DNA from: Palsa-360 sp963710315
Lineage (GTDB): Bacteria; Acidobacteriota; Terriglobia; Acidiferrales; UBA7541
NCBI GenBank assembly: GCA_963710315.1
Contig: CAVPZW010000006.1
Span: 744,001-808,000, forward strand
Direction of reading: 5' to 3'
DNA: 64,000 bases
Below, one piece after another: positions 20,631 to 29,066 of the stretch (positions are counted from its first letter, which is position 1; each line of letters opens with the position of its first letter). The position numbers and the translations under genes were made by a program. The notes beneath the pieces were generated by a model. That model searched no databases and had not been told where the DNA came from. It worked only from the letters and a program-made list of their open reading frames with translations.

Positions 20631-21101
20631 TTACCAGCGGTAATGAGCAAATGCCTTGTTGGCTTCGGCCATGCGATGCACGTCTTCCTTCTTCTTCATC
20701 GCGCCGCCGCGTGCGTTGGCCGCATCGAGCAGTTCTTCCGCCAGCTTGTCGGTCATGGTCTTGCCCGAACGCGTTCGCGCATAGAGCAGCAGCCAGCGAA
20801 TGGCCAGCGATTGCCGGCGAAACGGATTCACTTCCACCGGAACCTGGTAGTTCGCGCCGCCCACGCGCCGCGTCTTCACTTCCAGCACAGGCTTGACGTT
20901 CTCAATAGCCTTCTTGAATGTGGCCAGCGCCTCGCCATTGGTCTTCTGGCCAATTTGTTCCATGGCGCCGTAGAAAATGCGCTGCGCGGTCGAGCGCTTG
21001 CCGTCCCACATCATCGAATTGATAAACTTCTGCACCAGATCACTGCCGAATACGGAATCGGTAGTGACTTCGCGCCGTGGAACGAATCCTTTACGTGGCA
21101 T
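20631..21101 (-). CDS. rpsG: 30S ribosomal protein S7
   Basis: Primary 16S rRNA-binding protein of the 30S head. The 156-residue product has MPRKGFVPRREVTTDSVFGS, KFINSMMWDGKRSTAQRIFY, GGANYQVPVEVNPFRRQSLA and the C-terminal KKKEDVHRMAEANKAFAHYRW region. Intact frame. Between rpsL and fusA, the classic str-operon order. Confidence 0.97.
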   Translation of the reverse strand: MPRKGFVPRREVTTDSVFGSDLVQKFINSMMWDGKRSTAQRIFYGAMEQIGQKTNGEALATFKKAIENVKPVLEVKTRRVGGANYQVPVEVNPFRRQSLAIRWLLLYARTRSGKTMTDKLAEELLDAANARGGAMKKKEDVHRMAEANKAFAHYRW

Positions 21102-21122
21102 CCGCTTCGTCTCCTCGAATCG

Positions 21123-21506
21123 CTACTTCTGCGCGGCCTTGGGCCGCTTGGCGCCATACTTGGAGCGCCCTTGCTTGCGGTTCTCAACGCCGGCGGCGTC
21201 GAGCGTCCCGCGAATCACGTGGTAACGCACGCCGGGAAGATCCTTTACGCGGCCGCCGCGCACGAGCACGATGGAGTGCTCTTGCAGGTTATGGCCGATC
21301 CCGGGAATATAGGTGGTAACTTCAATACTGTTGGTCAGACGAGCGCGCGCAACTTTGCGCAGCGCGGAATTGGGCTTCTTAGGCGTCTGAGTGTAAACGC
21401 GAATGCATACGCCGCGCTTTTCAGGGCACCCCTGCAGCGCGGGCGACTTCGTTTTGGTCCGGATCTGATCGCGTCCGGATCGTACCAGTTGCGCAAACGT
21501 CGGCAC
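21123..21506 (-). CDS. rpsL: 30S ribosomal protein S12
   Basis: Decoding-centre protein; site of streptomycin-resistance mutations. The 127-residue product starts with GTG (21,504-21,506) as (M)PTFAQLVRSGRDQIRTKTK. It has CIRVYTQTPKKPNSALRKVA, the conserved Lys region TPKKPNSA, and GHNLQEHSIVLVRGGRVKDL. A GAGGGAGAG ribosome-binding site precedes the GTG. It is the first gene of the superoperon, about 300 bases downstream of a strong promoter. Confidence 0.96.
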   Translation of the reverse strand: MPTFAQLVRSGRDQIRTKTKSPALQGCPEKRGVCIRVYTQTPKKPNSALRKVARARLTNSIEVTTYIPGIGHNLQEHSIVLVRGGRVKDLPGVRYHVIRGTLDAAGVENRKQGRSKYGAKRPKAAQK

Positions 21507-21811
21507 GGCTCTCCCTCAAACGAGCTAGATTCACTTCACTTTCCACATGGCCGACTTCCGCCACGCGGTGTGTCGTGGAGTTCTGTTAAAGAAAGGGTAC
21601 GGTGGCATTTCCAGAGCAACCGACAGCAATCGCCGCACTAGTACCAGTGAGCAGATTCTACTTTCTGGTCGAAGCGGAGAGGGTTACTCGGCTTTGCGGG
21701 ACTGGCGTCCCATTCCGGCCGTTCTTCTTACCCCGATCCGTCTTACTCTGTTCCGGGGCTTGAAGACTATCCCTTTCACTACAGGGCAAAACAATCCCTG
21801 ACGAAGCCGAC
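21507..21811 (-). promoter_or_regulatory. Long 5' leader of the str-S10 superoperon
   Basis: About 300 bases lie between the predicted promoter and the rpsL start, with no convincing gene on either strand. Such a leader could hold antitermination or ribosomal-protein feedback elements, but I recognise no named RNA motif. The stretch from 21,841 to 21,979 on the other side of the promoter separates it from frr and holds nothing recognisable. Confidence 0.45.
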
Positions 21812-21840
21812 AGTATAGGCAATCCAGGCACCTATGTCAA
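21812..21840 (-). promoter_or_regulatory. Sigma-70 type promoter of the str-S10 superoperon
   Basis: Read on the minus strand: -35 TTGACA (21,835-21,840), a 17-base spacer, and -10 TATACT (21,812-21,817). This is a perfect -35 and a one-mismatch -10 at ideal spacing. It points toward rpsL. No gene intervenes. Confidence 0.75.
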
Positions 21841-21979
21841 ACAAAAATCCCGAAGTGGCCTATAAAAACTTTTTCCGAGCAGATAAATCAGTCCCTGGGG
21901 CAATTTTGATGCCTAAAATTAAATTATCCCCAGCAAATTCAGCGAAAACCACCAGGCATCTATTTCGAACGCAACCCGA

Positions 21980-22555
21980 CTACTTCACTTCTAAGAGGTC
22001 CTTTTCCTTTACGGCGCACAGGTCTTCGATCTTTTTGGTTTCGGAGTGCGTCAGCTTTTCGAGCTCGGCGAGGGTCCGCTCTTGCTCGTCCTGGCTGATC
22101 TTCTTCTCTTTTTCCAGCTTGTCAACAGCCTCCTTGATATCGCGGCGAATGTTGCGCACAGCGGTGCGGTGATTTTCCAGAACCTTGTGCAGGTGCTTGA
22201 CGATGTCTTTGCGGCGATCCTCGGTCAGCGGAGGAATGGGCACGCGCACCACTTTCCCATCGTTTGTGGGATTGAGGCCCAGGTCGGATGTGCGAATAGC
22301 CTTGTCGATCAGCGGAACGGCGCTGGGATCCCACGGCGAAATTACGATGCACATGGGCTCGGGCACCGACAGCGAGCCCAGCTGATTCACCGGCATGGAT
22401 GTGCCGTGATAATCGACGCGTATATGGTCCAAGAGAGTAACGCTGGCGCGGCCTGTACGCACGCCGGCCAGCTCCTTGCGGAAATCCTCGACGGCCTTTT
22501 CCATACGCGTGCGGGCCTGCACCATCGCTTCCTTGCTATTGGAAATCACGCTCAT
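21980..22555 (-). CDS. frr: Ribosome recycling factor
   Basis: Splits post-termination ribosomes together with EF-G. The 191-residue product has the coiled three-helix bundle and SVTLLDHIRVDYHGTSMPVN, plus PPLTEDRRKDIVKHLHKVLE and AVRNIRRDIKEAVDKLEKEK. It follows pyrH, the standard rpsB-tsf-pyrH-frr order, with a 16-base gap. Confidence 0.97.
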   Translation of the reverse strand: MSVISNSKEAMVQARTRMEKAVEDFRKELAGVRTGRASVTLLDHIRVDYHGTSMPVNQLGSLSVPEPMCIVISPWDPSAVPLIDKAIRTSDLGLNPTNDGKVVRVPIPPLTEDRRKDIVKHLHKVLENHRTAVRNIRRDIKEAVDKLEKEKKISQDEQERTLAELEKLTHSETKKIEDLCAVKEKDLLEVK

Positions 22556-22571
22556 CGCTTCGAGCCCCCGT

Positions 22572-23330
22572 TCATTCCGCCATCACCGTTGATCCCACCT
22601 TTTCTCCCATCACCGCCCTGCGGATATTGCCCGCCTTATTCATATTGAAGATGATGATTGGCATGCGGTTGTCCATGCACAGGGAGATGGCGGTCGAATC
22701 CATCACGGCCAGGCCTTTTTGGATTACGTCCAGATAGGTTACGCGTTCAAACATTGTTGCGCCGGGCACTTTTTCCGGATCCGCGTCATAAATCCCGTCC
22801 ACGCGAGTAGCTTTCAAAATGACGTGAGCCTTGATCTCCATGGCGCGCAGCGCGGCGGCCGTGTCCGTCGAAAAATACGGATTGCCCGTGCCCGCGGCGA
22901 AAATCACCACGCGCCCTTTTTCCAGGTGGCGCATGGCGCGGCGTCGGATAAACGGTTCGGCCACCTGCGCCATGTCGATGGCACTCAGAAGGCGCGTGAC
23001 CACTCCCTGCTTTTCCAGAGCGTCCTGCAGCGCCAGGCCATTGATGACCGTGGCCAGCATGCCCATGTAATCGCCGGTGGCGCGGTCGATGGAAAGGGAC
23101 TTTTGGCGCGTGCCGCGGAAAATATTTCCGCCGCCCACGATAATCGCCATTTGAATGCCCAGGTCATTTACTTCCTTCACTTCGCGGGCGATGCTGTGGA
23201 CGGTTTCGGCGTCAATGCCGAAACCTTGCGAACCCTGGAAGGATTCTCCGGAAAGTTTAAGTACGATGCGCCTGTAGACCGGCGCAGGCGATGGGCTGCT
23301 TTGGTTGGGTGTAGGGTCGTCTTTGCTCAT
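22572..23330 (-). CDS. pyrH: UMP kinase
   Basis: Phosphorylates UMP to UDP in pyrimidine nucleotide synthesis. With the ATG at 23,328-23,330 it is 252 residues. It has YRRIVLKLSGESFQG, IIVGGGNIFRG, GDYMGMLATVINGLALQDAL, IFAAGTGNPYFSTDTAAALR and VDGIYDADP, all typical. An N-terminal Pro/Ser-rich stretch of ~17 residues precedes the core. The frame is open further upstream (to 23,375) but without family similarity. Confidence 0.96.
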   Translation of the reverse strand: MSKDDPTPNQSSPSPAPVYRRIVLKLSGESFQGSQGFGIDAETVHSIAREVKEVNDLGIQMAIIVGGGNIFRGTRQKSLSIDRATGDYMGMLATVINGLALQDALEKQGVVTRLLSAIDMAQVAEPFIRRRAMRHLEKGRVVIFAAGTGNPYFSTDTAAALRAMEIKAHVILKATRVDGIYDADPEKVPGATMFERVTYLDVIQKGLAVMDSTAISLCMDNRMPIIIFNMNKAGNIRRAVMGEKVGSTVMAE

Positions 23331-23509
23331 GCTCTCGGCGGGCATTCTAACAAAGATTCGTCCCCGCCATCTCAAGAATTTATCAGCGCCCTCTGAGTTG
23401 AGCTATTCAGGCCCAAAGTTAAGAACTCAACACAGAGAACACAGAGAAAAACGGAGGCGCGGAAAATGCCGGGCCCTGCAAAATAGGCAGCCCGGCGTGA
23501 AGAAAATGC

Positions 23510-24172
23510 TTAGCTGGCGGTCGCGGCGGCGGGCGGCTCTTCGGTGGAAGCGGCTGCGCTCTCGCCAACCTTAAATCGCACATAGCGGCGGATGGAAATA
23601 TTTTCACCCAGCTTGTGGATCATCTGGCTGACCATTTCGCCCACGGTCAACGATTCATCCTTGATGAAATGCTGTTCGTAGAGGCAATTTTCCTCGTAGA
23701 ACTTTTCCATTTTTCCGTTGACGATTTTTTCGGCCACCGCTTCGGGCTTGCCCGTGGCGCGAGCCTGAGCTTTGTAAATTTCGCGCTCGCGGTCCAGAAT
23801 TTCCTGGGTGACATCCTCGCGGCGCACGAATCGCGTGTCCAGCGCGGCGATGTGCATGGCCACGTCGTGGCACAGGCGCTGGAAATCCTCGGTGCGCGCC
23901 ACGAAATCGGATTCGCAGTTGATTTCGACCAGCACGCCGATTTTCCCGCCTGCGTGAATGTAATGTCCGACAAGTCCCTCGCTGGCCTGCCGCGCCGCCT
24001 TCTTTTGCGCGGCCGCCTGGCCCTTCTTTCGGAGGACGTCGATTGCGCCTTCGATACTGCCCTTTGCCTCGACCAGGGCCGATCGGCAATCGGAAAATCC
24101 GGCGCCAGTCCGCTCGCGAAGATCCTTCACGAGTTGCGCTGGAATATTGACCGGTTCGGTTGGATTTGTCAT
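23510..24172 (-). CDS. tsf: Elongation factor Ts
   Basis: Nucleotide exchange factor for EF-Tu. The 220-residue product has the N-terminal UBA-like domain (LVKDLRERTGAGFSDCRSAL), the signature VEINCESDFVARTEDFQ, and VGEMVSQMIHKLGENISIRR. It is the short form, with an Ala/Glu-rich tail. Located between rpsB and pyrH. Confidence 0.97.
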   Translation of the reverse strand: MTNPTEPVNIPAQLVKDLRERTGAGFSDCRSALVEAKGSIEGAIDVLRKKGQAAAQKKAARQASEGLVGHYIHAGGKIGVLVEINCESDFVARTEDFQRLCHDVAMHIAALDTRFVRREDVTQEILDREREIYKAQARATGKPEAVAEKIVNGKMEKFYEENCLYEQHFIKDESLTVGEMVSQMIHKLGENISIRRYVRFKVGESAAASTEEPPAAATAS

Positions 24173-24260
24173 GGCTCTATGGCATTCCTTTTTCAGCGAA
24201 TTCTTTGATTTGAGAACACAGCCGTGCGCGCGGTTCCGGAACGGAGGCCGCGATTCTCTG

Positions 24261-25145
24261 CTATTCCGCGGCTTTTACGGAACTATTCGGCTCGGGTTCC
24301 GCTTCGGGCAAAGTTTCGAGGATCTCGGTGCTCGGCTCGGCGAAATCGCCTTCCTGCTTCTCGTAAGATTCGTATTTGCTGGTGTCCACGTACTCGACGC
24401 TATCGGTACCCGCGGCGGCATCCGTGGCGGCCTTTTCCTGCGCGATTTGCGATCGCTCGTACGCCTGGCGGCCTTCGATCACGGCATCCGAAATCTTGGA
24501 TGTGAACAGCTTGATGGCTCGCAGCGCGTCGTCATTGCCGGGAATCACCCAATCCACCTGGTCCGGATCGCAATTGGTGTCCACGATGGAGACCACCGGA
24601 ACGCCCATGCGCCGCGCTTCGCGCACGGCTATCGCTTCCGAATTGGAATCGATGACGAACATGGCATCCGGCAGCGCCGACATATTTTCCACGCCGGAAA
24701 GGTTCTGCTTCAAGTGCTTCAATTCGCGGTCCAGGCGGGCAGCCTCTTTTTTGGAGAGCTGCGCCATGCGGCCGTCCTCGATCATGGCCTTCAACGTCTT
24801 CAGACGCTTGATGGACTTCTGGAGCGTGGACCAATTGGTCAGCGTGCCGCCCAGCCAGCGATGATTCACGTAGAACATGCCGCAGCGGTTGGCTTCCTCA
24901 GCCACAGCTTCCTGCGCCTGGCGCTTTGTTCCAAGGAAAAGAATGGTCTTGCCGCTGCCGCTCTGCTCGCTTACAAAACGCGCGGCCTCGCGGAACAGCT
25001 TCAAAGTTTTTTGCAGATCAATGATGTGGATTCCATTGCGTTCTCCGAAAATATATTCCTTCATCTTCGGATTCCAGCGGCGAGTCTGGTGGCCGAAATG
25101 AACTCCAGCCTCCAGCAATTCCTTCATCGTTATTTCAACTGCCAA
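24261..25145 (-). CDS. rpsB: 30S ribosomal protein S2
   Basis: Late-binding small-subunit protein. The 294-residue product has MKELLEAGVHFGHQTRRWNP, IHIIDLQKTLKLF, FLGTKRQAQEAV, YVNHRWLGGTLTNW and the C-terminal VVSIVDTNCDPDQVDWVIPG, with an acidic C-terminal extension of ~50 residues. First gene of the rpsB-tsf-pyrH-frr cluster. A hairpin region separates it from rpsI. Confidence 0.97.
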   Translation of the reverse strand: MAVEITMKELLEAGVHFGHQTRRWNPKMKEYIFGERNGIHIIDLQKTLKLFREAARFVSEQSGSGKTILFLGTKRQAQEAVAEEANRCGMFYVNHRWLGGTLTNWSTLQKSIKRLKTLKAMIEDGRMAQLSKKEAARLDRELKHLKQNLSGVENMSALPDAMFVIDSNSEAIAVREARRMGVPVVSIVDTNCDPDQVDWVIPGNDDALRAIKLFTSKISDAVIEGRQAYERSQIAQEKAATDAAAGTDSVEYVDTSKYESYEKQEGDFAEPSTEILETLPEAEPEPNSSVKAAE

Positions 25146-25250
25146 AGTTCCTCCTCAGGAGATAGATGTTTGCGCGCCCCGGACCGTCTCTGAATGCCAG
25201 AGGTCCAGAGCCGAACATCCTATTGCCGGCTCCTTGCCGGCCGTGAATTT

Positions 25251-25277
25251 GTCCCGCCCCGCAATGCGGGGCGGGAC
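25251..25277 (-). terminator. Strong GC hairpin downstream of rpsI
   Basis: GTCCCGCCCCGC (25,251-25,262) pairs perfectly with GCGGGGCGGGAC (25,266-25,277) around a 3-base loop, just after the rpsI stop. There is no good T-run, so it may be a transcription attenuator or an mRNA 3'-end stabiliser rather than a classic intrinsic terminator. A second small hairpin (GCCGGC arms, about 25,225-25,241) lies next to it. Confidence 0.5.
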
Positions 25278-25290
25278 AGATCTGGTTCGA

Positions 25291-25710
25291 TTAGCGCTTG
25301 CTGAACTGGAAGCGCTTGCGGGCGCCCTTCTGCCCGTACTTCTTGCGTTCCTTCATGCGCGAATCGCGCGTCAAGAAACCGTTCTTGCGCAGGCCCGCGC
25401 GCAATTCCGGATTGAAAATCGCCAGTGCGCGGGAAAGGCCCATTCGCACGGCTCCGGACTGCCCGCCCACGCCGCCACCGTTCACGGTAGCGATGACGTC
25501 AACGGAGCCTGAAGTTTCCGTGAACTTCATGGGCTCCACGGCGCGATTGCGCCAGGTCACATTGCGAAAATATTCATCCGGAGTGCGGCCGTTGATGGTG
25601 ATCTGGCCGGTCCCGAACTTCAGGAAAACGCGCGCAACTGATTCCTTGCGCCGGCCGGTCCCGTAAAATTTTTGTTTCGCGCCTTCGATAGGCTGTCCGC
25701 TGGAACTCAA
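25291..25710 (-). CDS. rpsI: 30S ribosomal protein S9
   Basis: Its C-terminal tail reaches the P-site tRNA. The 139-residue product has KQKFYGTGRRKESVARVFL, GGGVGGQSGAVRMGLSRAL and the diagnostic C-terminus RMKERKKYGQKGARKRFQFS plus KR. Downstream of rplM in the usual two-gene operon. Confidence 0.97.
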   Translation of the reverse strand: MSSSGQPIEGAKQKFYGTGRRKESVARVFLKFGTGQITINGRTPDEYFRNVTWRNRAVEPMKFTETSGSVDVIATVNGGGVGGQSGAVRMGLSRALAIFNPELRAGLRKNGFLTRDSRMKERKKYGQKGARKRFQFSKR

Positions 25711-25821
25711 CTTTCCTCCTCAAAACCCAAAGTCCTGTCAATTTCTATTCGCTGCCGCCCGGCAGACGGCAGAATCGGAATCCCCCATCCGCGCCAAATA
25801 CAGATGGGATTCCGCCAAAGA

Positions 25822-26271
25822 TTAAAGAGCAGCCGCTTGTGGTTTTTGCCCCGCGTGGCGTGCCAAACCTTTGTCATCCAGATAAATCCGCAGCTTCTTT
25901 GCGCGCAGCGCCCGCAATTTATTTTTCGGGAGCATGCCCAGCACGGCTTCGCGCAGCATCCAGTCCGCTCGCGTCGGCCGCAGGCGCTTGGCCGGAACTT
26001 CCTTCAGCCCACCCGGATAGCCGCTGTGGTGGCGATAAACTTTTTGCTCGAGCTTGTTTCCGGTGAGGCGAATCTTGTCGGCGTTGACCACAATGACGTG
26101 ATCTCCGCAATCCAGATAGGGCGTGTAGTTGGCCTTATCCTTGCCGATCAGAATGCGCGCAATGCGCGTGGCCACACGGCCCATCACTTGTCCCGCGGCG
26201 TCCACAATAAACCATCCGCCGCCCTGTTCGATTATTTCGGTGTCCCGTCCCCGGGGTACGTACGTGCGCAT
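25822..26271 (-). CDS. rplM: 50S ribosomal protein L13
   Basis: Early-assembly large-subunit protein. The ATG at 26,269-26,271 gives 149 residues: MRTYVPRGRDTEIIEQGGGW..., with GRVATRIARILIGKDKANYT, GDHVIVVNADKIRLTGNK and MLREAVLGMLPKNKLRA. A further upstream in-frame start (26,313) would place the promoter -10 box inside the gene, so it is rejected. Confidence 0.96.
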   Translation of the reverse strand: MRTYVPRGRDTEIIEQGGGWFIVDAAGQVMGRVATRIARILIGKDKANYTPYLDCGDHVIVVNADKIRLTGNKLEQKVYRHHSGYPGGLKEVPAKRLRPTRADWMLREAVLGMLPKNKLRALRAKKLRIYLDDKGLARHAGQKPQAAAL

Positions 26272-26309
26272 GTGCTCAGTCACACCTTTCCATGAATAGT
26301 CAAACGTAA

Positions 26310-26338
26310 ACAATATCGGGTATGAGCCGCTTTGTCAA
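26310..26338 (-). promoter_or_regulatory. Sigma-70 type promoter of rplM-rpsI
   Basis: On the minus strand, -35 TTGACA (26,333-26,338), 17-base spacer, -10 TATTGT (26,310-26,315). The expected start point lies about 30 bases before the rplM ATG, giving a short leader. Confidence 0.7.
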
Positions 26339-26364
26339 TCAAACTGTACTTGCCGTCTGGCGAA

Positions 26365-26703
26365 CTACTTTGAATCCGCGCTGCCCTGGAAGGCCTCTTT
26401 CGCCAGCCTCATGGCCGACATCGCCGTTGGCCACCCGGAATAGAAGGCAAGGTGCGTAATCAGTTCTACCAATTCATCCTTGGTGACGCCATTGTCAAGC
26501 GCGCGGCGCAAATGGAAGGGCAATTGTTCCGTGCGGTTCATTGCCACCAGCGCGGTAACCGTGATGACGCTTCGGTCGCGCTTGGAGAGGCCTGGGCGCT
26601 CCCACACATCGCCGAACAGAACCTTCTCGGTCAGATCCACCAGCTTTGGTGCAACATCGCCTATCCTTTCCCTCGTGGAAGGCAGCGGCTTGTCATTGGT
26701 CAT
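26365..26703 (-). CDS. Carboxymuconolactone decarboxylase family protein
   Basis: The 112-residue product (ATG 26,701-26,703) has WERPGLSKRDRSVITVTALV, PFHLRRALDNGVTKDELVEL and HLAFYSGWPTAMSAMRLAKE, the pattern of the AhpD-like/CMD fold close to the gamma-carboxymuconolactone decarboxylase branch. It lacks the CxxC pair of the peroxidase AhpD branch. Exact substrate unknown. It sits alone between rplM and the bactofilin gene. The 217 bases upstream (26,704-26,920) hold nothing I recognise. Confidence 0.85.
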   Translation of the reverse strand: MTNDKPLPSTRERIGDVAPKLVDLTEKVLFGDVWERPGLSKRDRSVITVTALVAMNRTEQLPFHLRRALDNGVTKDELVELITHLAFYSGWPTAMSAMRLAKEAFQGSADSK

Positions 26704-26920
26704 AAATTCTCCACTCCTACAATATCTCCAACAGCCAAAGTAGTCCACTACCTTCAAACTGTACCACTACCTTTACCTTAAGGAAGATTTGAGCGGGGCA
26801 GGCAGGCGGTCCATTGCAGGGATTTGCAGGATGCGATGAATAAAAGAAGATGAGACGCCAATCGCCTCGCGGTGCAGCGCGTCTTGGCGCGACACCGCGG
26901 GCGGGCGCTGAAATCGTTGC

Positions 26921-27514
26921 TTAGAGAGACGTCTTTGTGGTGGACGCGTGCGCTGCGGTCGCCGTGGTGGAGCTTGCGGTGGTCCGAGCGTACGCGGGCT
27001 TGTCGAGATCGCTGTCGCTGCTCGAAGAGCCAGTTCGATCGATCTCGATGGAGCCCTTGAAATACGCGCCGTCCTCAATCATGATGCGCGCCGTGGTCAA
27101 GTCTCCGACCACCGAGCCATCCTTCTTGATTTCGATGCGATCCCGAGCCCGCAAATTTCCTTTTACGCTGCCATAAACGACAACTTCACGAGCCACAACG
27201 TCCGCGGTCAGCTTTGCGCTGGCGCCTACGGTGAGCTTGCGGTCTTCGAGCTGGATCAGCCCTTCGACGCTGCCGTCCACATGCAGATCTTCATTTCCTG
27301 AAATTTCGCCCTTTACGTGCAAGCTGGCGCCTAGCCGGGCGGTGGAACCGGACGGCGTCGAGCTTAGCGGGCGCATGGCATCAGTGCTCATGGCTATTCC
27401 CTCCGTTTTGGCCGAAGCCGGCTGCGCTACCGGTGCTAGTATTTCCGGAGCTTTCGCGGTCGTCGGTTGCGGCGTTTCTGATTGCGGTCGTTCTGTTTTT
27501 TTATCGCCCCACAT
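26921..27514 (-). CDS. Bactofilin (polymer-forming cytoskeletal protein)
   Basis: Bactofilins form nucleotide-independent filaments used in cell shape or polar organisation. The 197-residue product starts at ATG 27,512-27,514 after a GGAGG site. The central beta-helix (about residues 65-165) has LGASLHVKGEISGNEDLHVD, GSVEGLIQLEDRKLTVGASA, VVYGSVKGNLRARDRIEIKK and GDLTTARIMIEDGAYFKGSI. Both tails are Pro/Ala/Ser/Thr-rich and probably disordered, as in the family. Confidence 0.9.
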   Translation of the reverse strand: MWGDKKTERPQSETPQPTTAKAPEILAPVAQPASAKTEGIAMSTDAMRPLSSTPSGSTARLGASLHVKGEISGNEDLHVDGSVEGLIQLEDRKLTVGASAKLTADVVAREVVVYGSVKGNLRARDRIEIKKDGSVVGDLTTARIMIEDGAYFKGSIEIDRTGSSSSDSDLDKPAYARTTASSTTATAAHASTTKTSL

Positions 27515-27738
27515 GATTCTGGCCTCCTCGGTCAGAGACACCTAATAAATTGCTGGTGCAGGACCGGGGTGCAACACAATGTATCCCCCTGGTCAAAATT
27601 GGAACAAGTGAATTGAAGGCGTGGTGTTCCTTAAAGTAACACGGGCTGGGGGCCCTGCTGAGGGAAAAAAGGTTATCCGAAAGTGCGGCATCCTGCAACA
27701 GAAATCTACTTGAGTGGATTAGTGTGCCAAAACGGAAT

Positions 27739-28017
27739 TTACAGTTCCCTTAACCCATCGATTGCGCGTTGAATGTCTTCTTTGGCGCGTTGGAGCGCTC
27801 GGACTGCGGCGACGACTTGGCGCTCCCGAGGGGACTTTGAATCAAAGCCTTCACCCAGCTCACGTACGATAAACTGAGCAAGAGTGTCCCCAGAACTTCT
27901 TTTTGCGCGTCCAGTTGTCACGTCAAAGTATCGAGACAGATAGTTCTCGCTGTAATTCTTATTGGCTGCATTTAAAAGATCGGTGAGTGAAAGTGACTCG
28001 AGCTTGTAGTTGGTCAT
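27739..28017 (-). CDS. Hypothetical protein
   Basis: Family not recognised. The 92-residue product starts MTNYKLESLSLTDLLNAANK and ends with a helical, charged segment (RQVVAAVRALQRAKEDIQRA). It looks soluble, with no signal or membrane segment. About 100 bases downstream of the DUF3883 gene, on the same strand; both have lower GC than the ribosomal genes and may have arrived together. The 224 bases between it and the bactofilin gene hold no gene. Confidence 0.55.
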   Translation of the reverse strand: MTNYKLESLSLTDLLNAANKNYSENYLSRYFDVTTGRAKRSSGDTLAQFIVRELGEGFDSKSPRERQVVAAVRALQRAKEDIQRAIDGLREL

Positions 28018-28116
28018 TTTCTAAACCTCGCATGGATAAAATGAAAGTCAAAGTGCCGCGAAACTTGAGTATCACCGCGAACCCCGATCTTAGTTGAGGT
28101 CCAAGCTAAGTCCGTG

Positions 28117-28950
28117 TCAAAACGACGCACGCCAGGTCTCAGTAGCGAGCCTGACCGCTTTTTCGAGCGGGGGCTCAATAATGAAGATGCGTGGCCCTGT
28201 AGCAAAGAGATGAACACGATAAATACGCCAATCTGCAGGACGCTCTGTTGCCAATCCGTATTCGTTGCGCGTAATAAAGAACGGCGTTCGTGCTGACCCA
28301 TTTGTCGTCTTCACCTCGATCAGACGTTCTTTGCCCGTAAAATCGAAAGACAAAACATCGTAACCCGCACCATCACCTTCCTCGGCTGCAATCCACCGGA
28401 CTTTCTGAGCCAAATCCGCGCGGCTGGCCTCCATAAACTTACGTTTTTCGGTGTCAACCACAAATGCCTCCCCGGCATTGCCAAGGGAACGGTTGCGAAG
28501 GTCCCGCTCGACTGGGTCAAACTTTTGGACGAGCCGACGTAAAAGTTTTGGAACGCGCTCCTTCCCGGCCGTAAGAGGTGGGCTGGGGACAAAAGCATCA
28601 CCGGTCGAAGAAGGTTTCGTTGGCAAACTCGGGACCGGGTAAATAGCGGCAGGATGACGGGTCAAATACCGATCAATCGCTTCGAATATAGCGTTCTGGT
28701 AGTTCCTCTTCGGCCTGTACCCGGGAATCCAAGGCATTCCCAATTCTTCCAATACGGCAGAAACGTTTTGGTGCTTAAACTCTACCGAGCGGTGAGATCG
28801 TCCGATTTGCACCATCAATGCGGCGCTATGCCTGGATTTGATATATGGCTCGCCGGAAAGTTCCGCAGCGAGCATGACGAAGTAGTCGGCTACGATTGCG
28901 TCGAGTTCATCATCTTGCCACGGCGTGCCGCGCTTTTCTTCTTCGTCCAT
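28117..28950 (-). CDS. DUF3883 (PD-(D/E)XK nuclease-like) domain protein
   Basis: The C-terminal part (about residues 155-250) has LGNAGEAFVVDTEKRKF, GYDVLSFDFTGKERLIEVKT and PFFITRNEYGLA, the DUF3883 pattern with D...ExK nuclease-like residues (GYD, EVKTT). The N-terminal ~100 residues (WQDDELDAIVADYFVMLAAE, FKHQNVSAVLEELGMPW) form a helical domain often seen with HNH or restriction-type proteins. The family is often found near restriction or defence genes, but none is seen here. 277 residues. Function not established; a DNA-targeting role is inference. Confidence 0.75.
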   Translation of the reverse strand: MDEEEKRGTPWQDDELDAIVADYFVMLAAELSGEPYIKSRHSAALMVQIGRSHRSVEFKHQNVSAVLEELGMPWIPGYRPKRNYQNAIFEAIDRYLTRHPAAIYPVPSLPTKPSSTGDAFVPSPPLTAGKERVPKLLRRLVQKFDPVERDLRNRSLGNAGEAFVVDTEKRKFMEASRADLAQKVRWIAAEEGDGAGYDVLSFDFTGKERLIEVKTTNGSARTPFFITRNEYGLATERPADWRIYRVHLFATGPRIFIIEPPLEKAVRLATETWRASF

Positions 28951-29066
28951 CGGTGCCGAAACCTTCAGTTGATTGTTGGATACCGTTGAGAGTCTGGCGA
29001 CGCAATGCCGAGTCCGTACCTGAGGTAAGTATCACACAAATGGATAATTTGTCTGAAATCCGAAAA

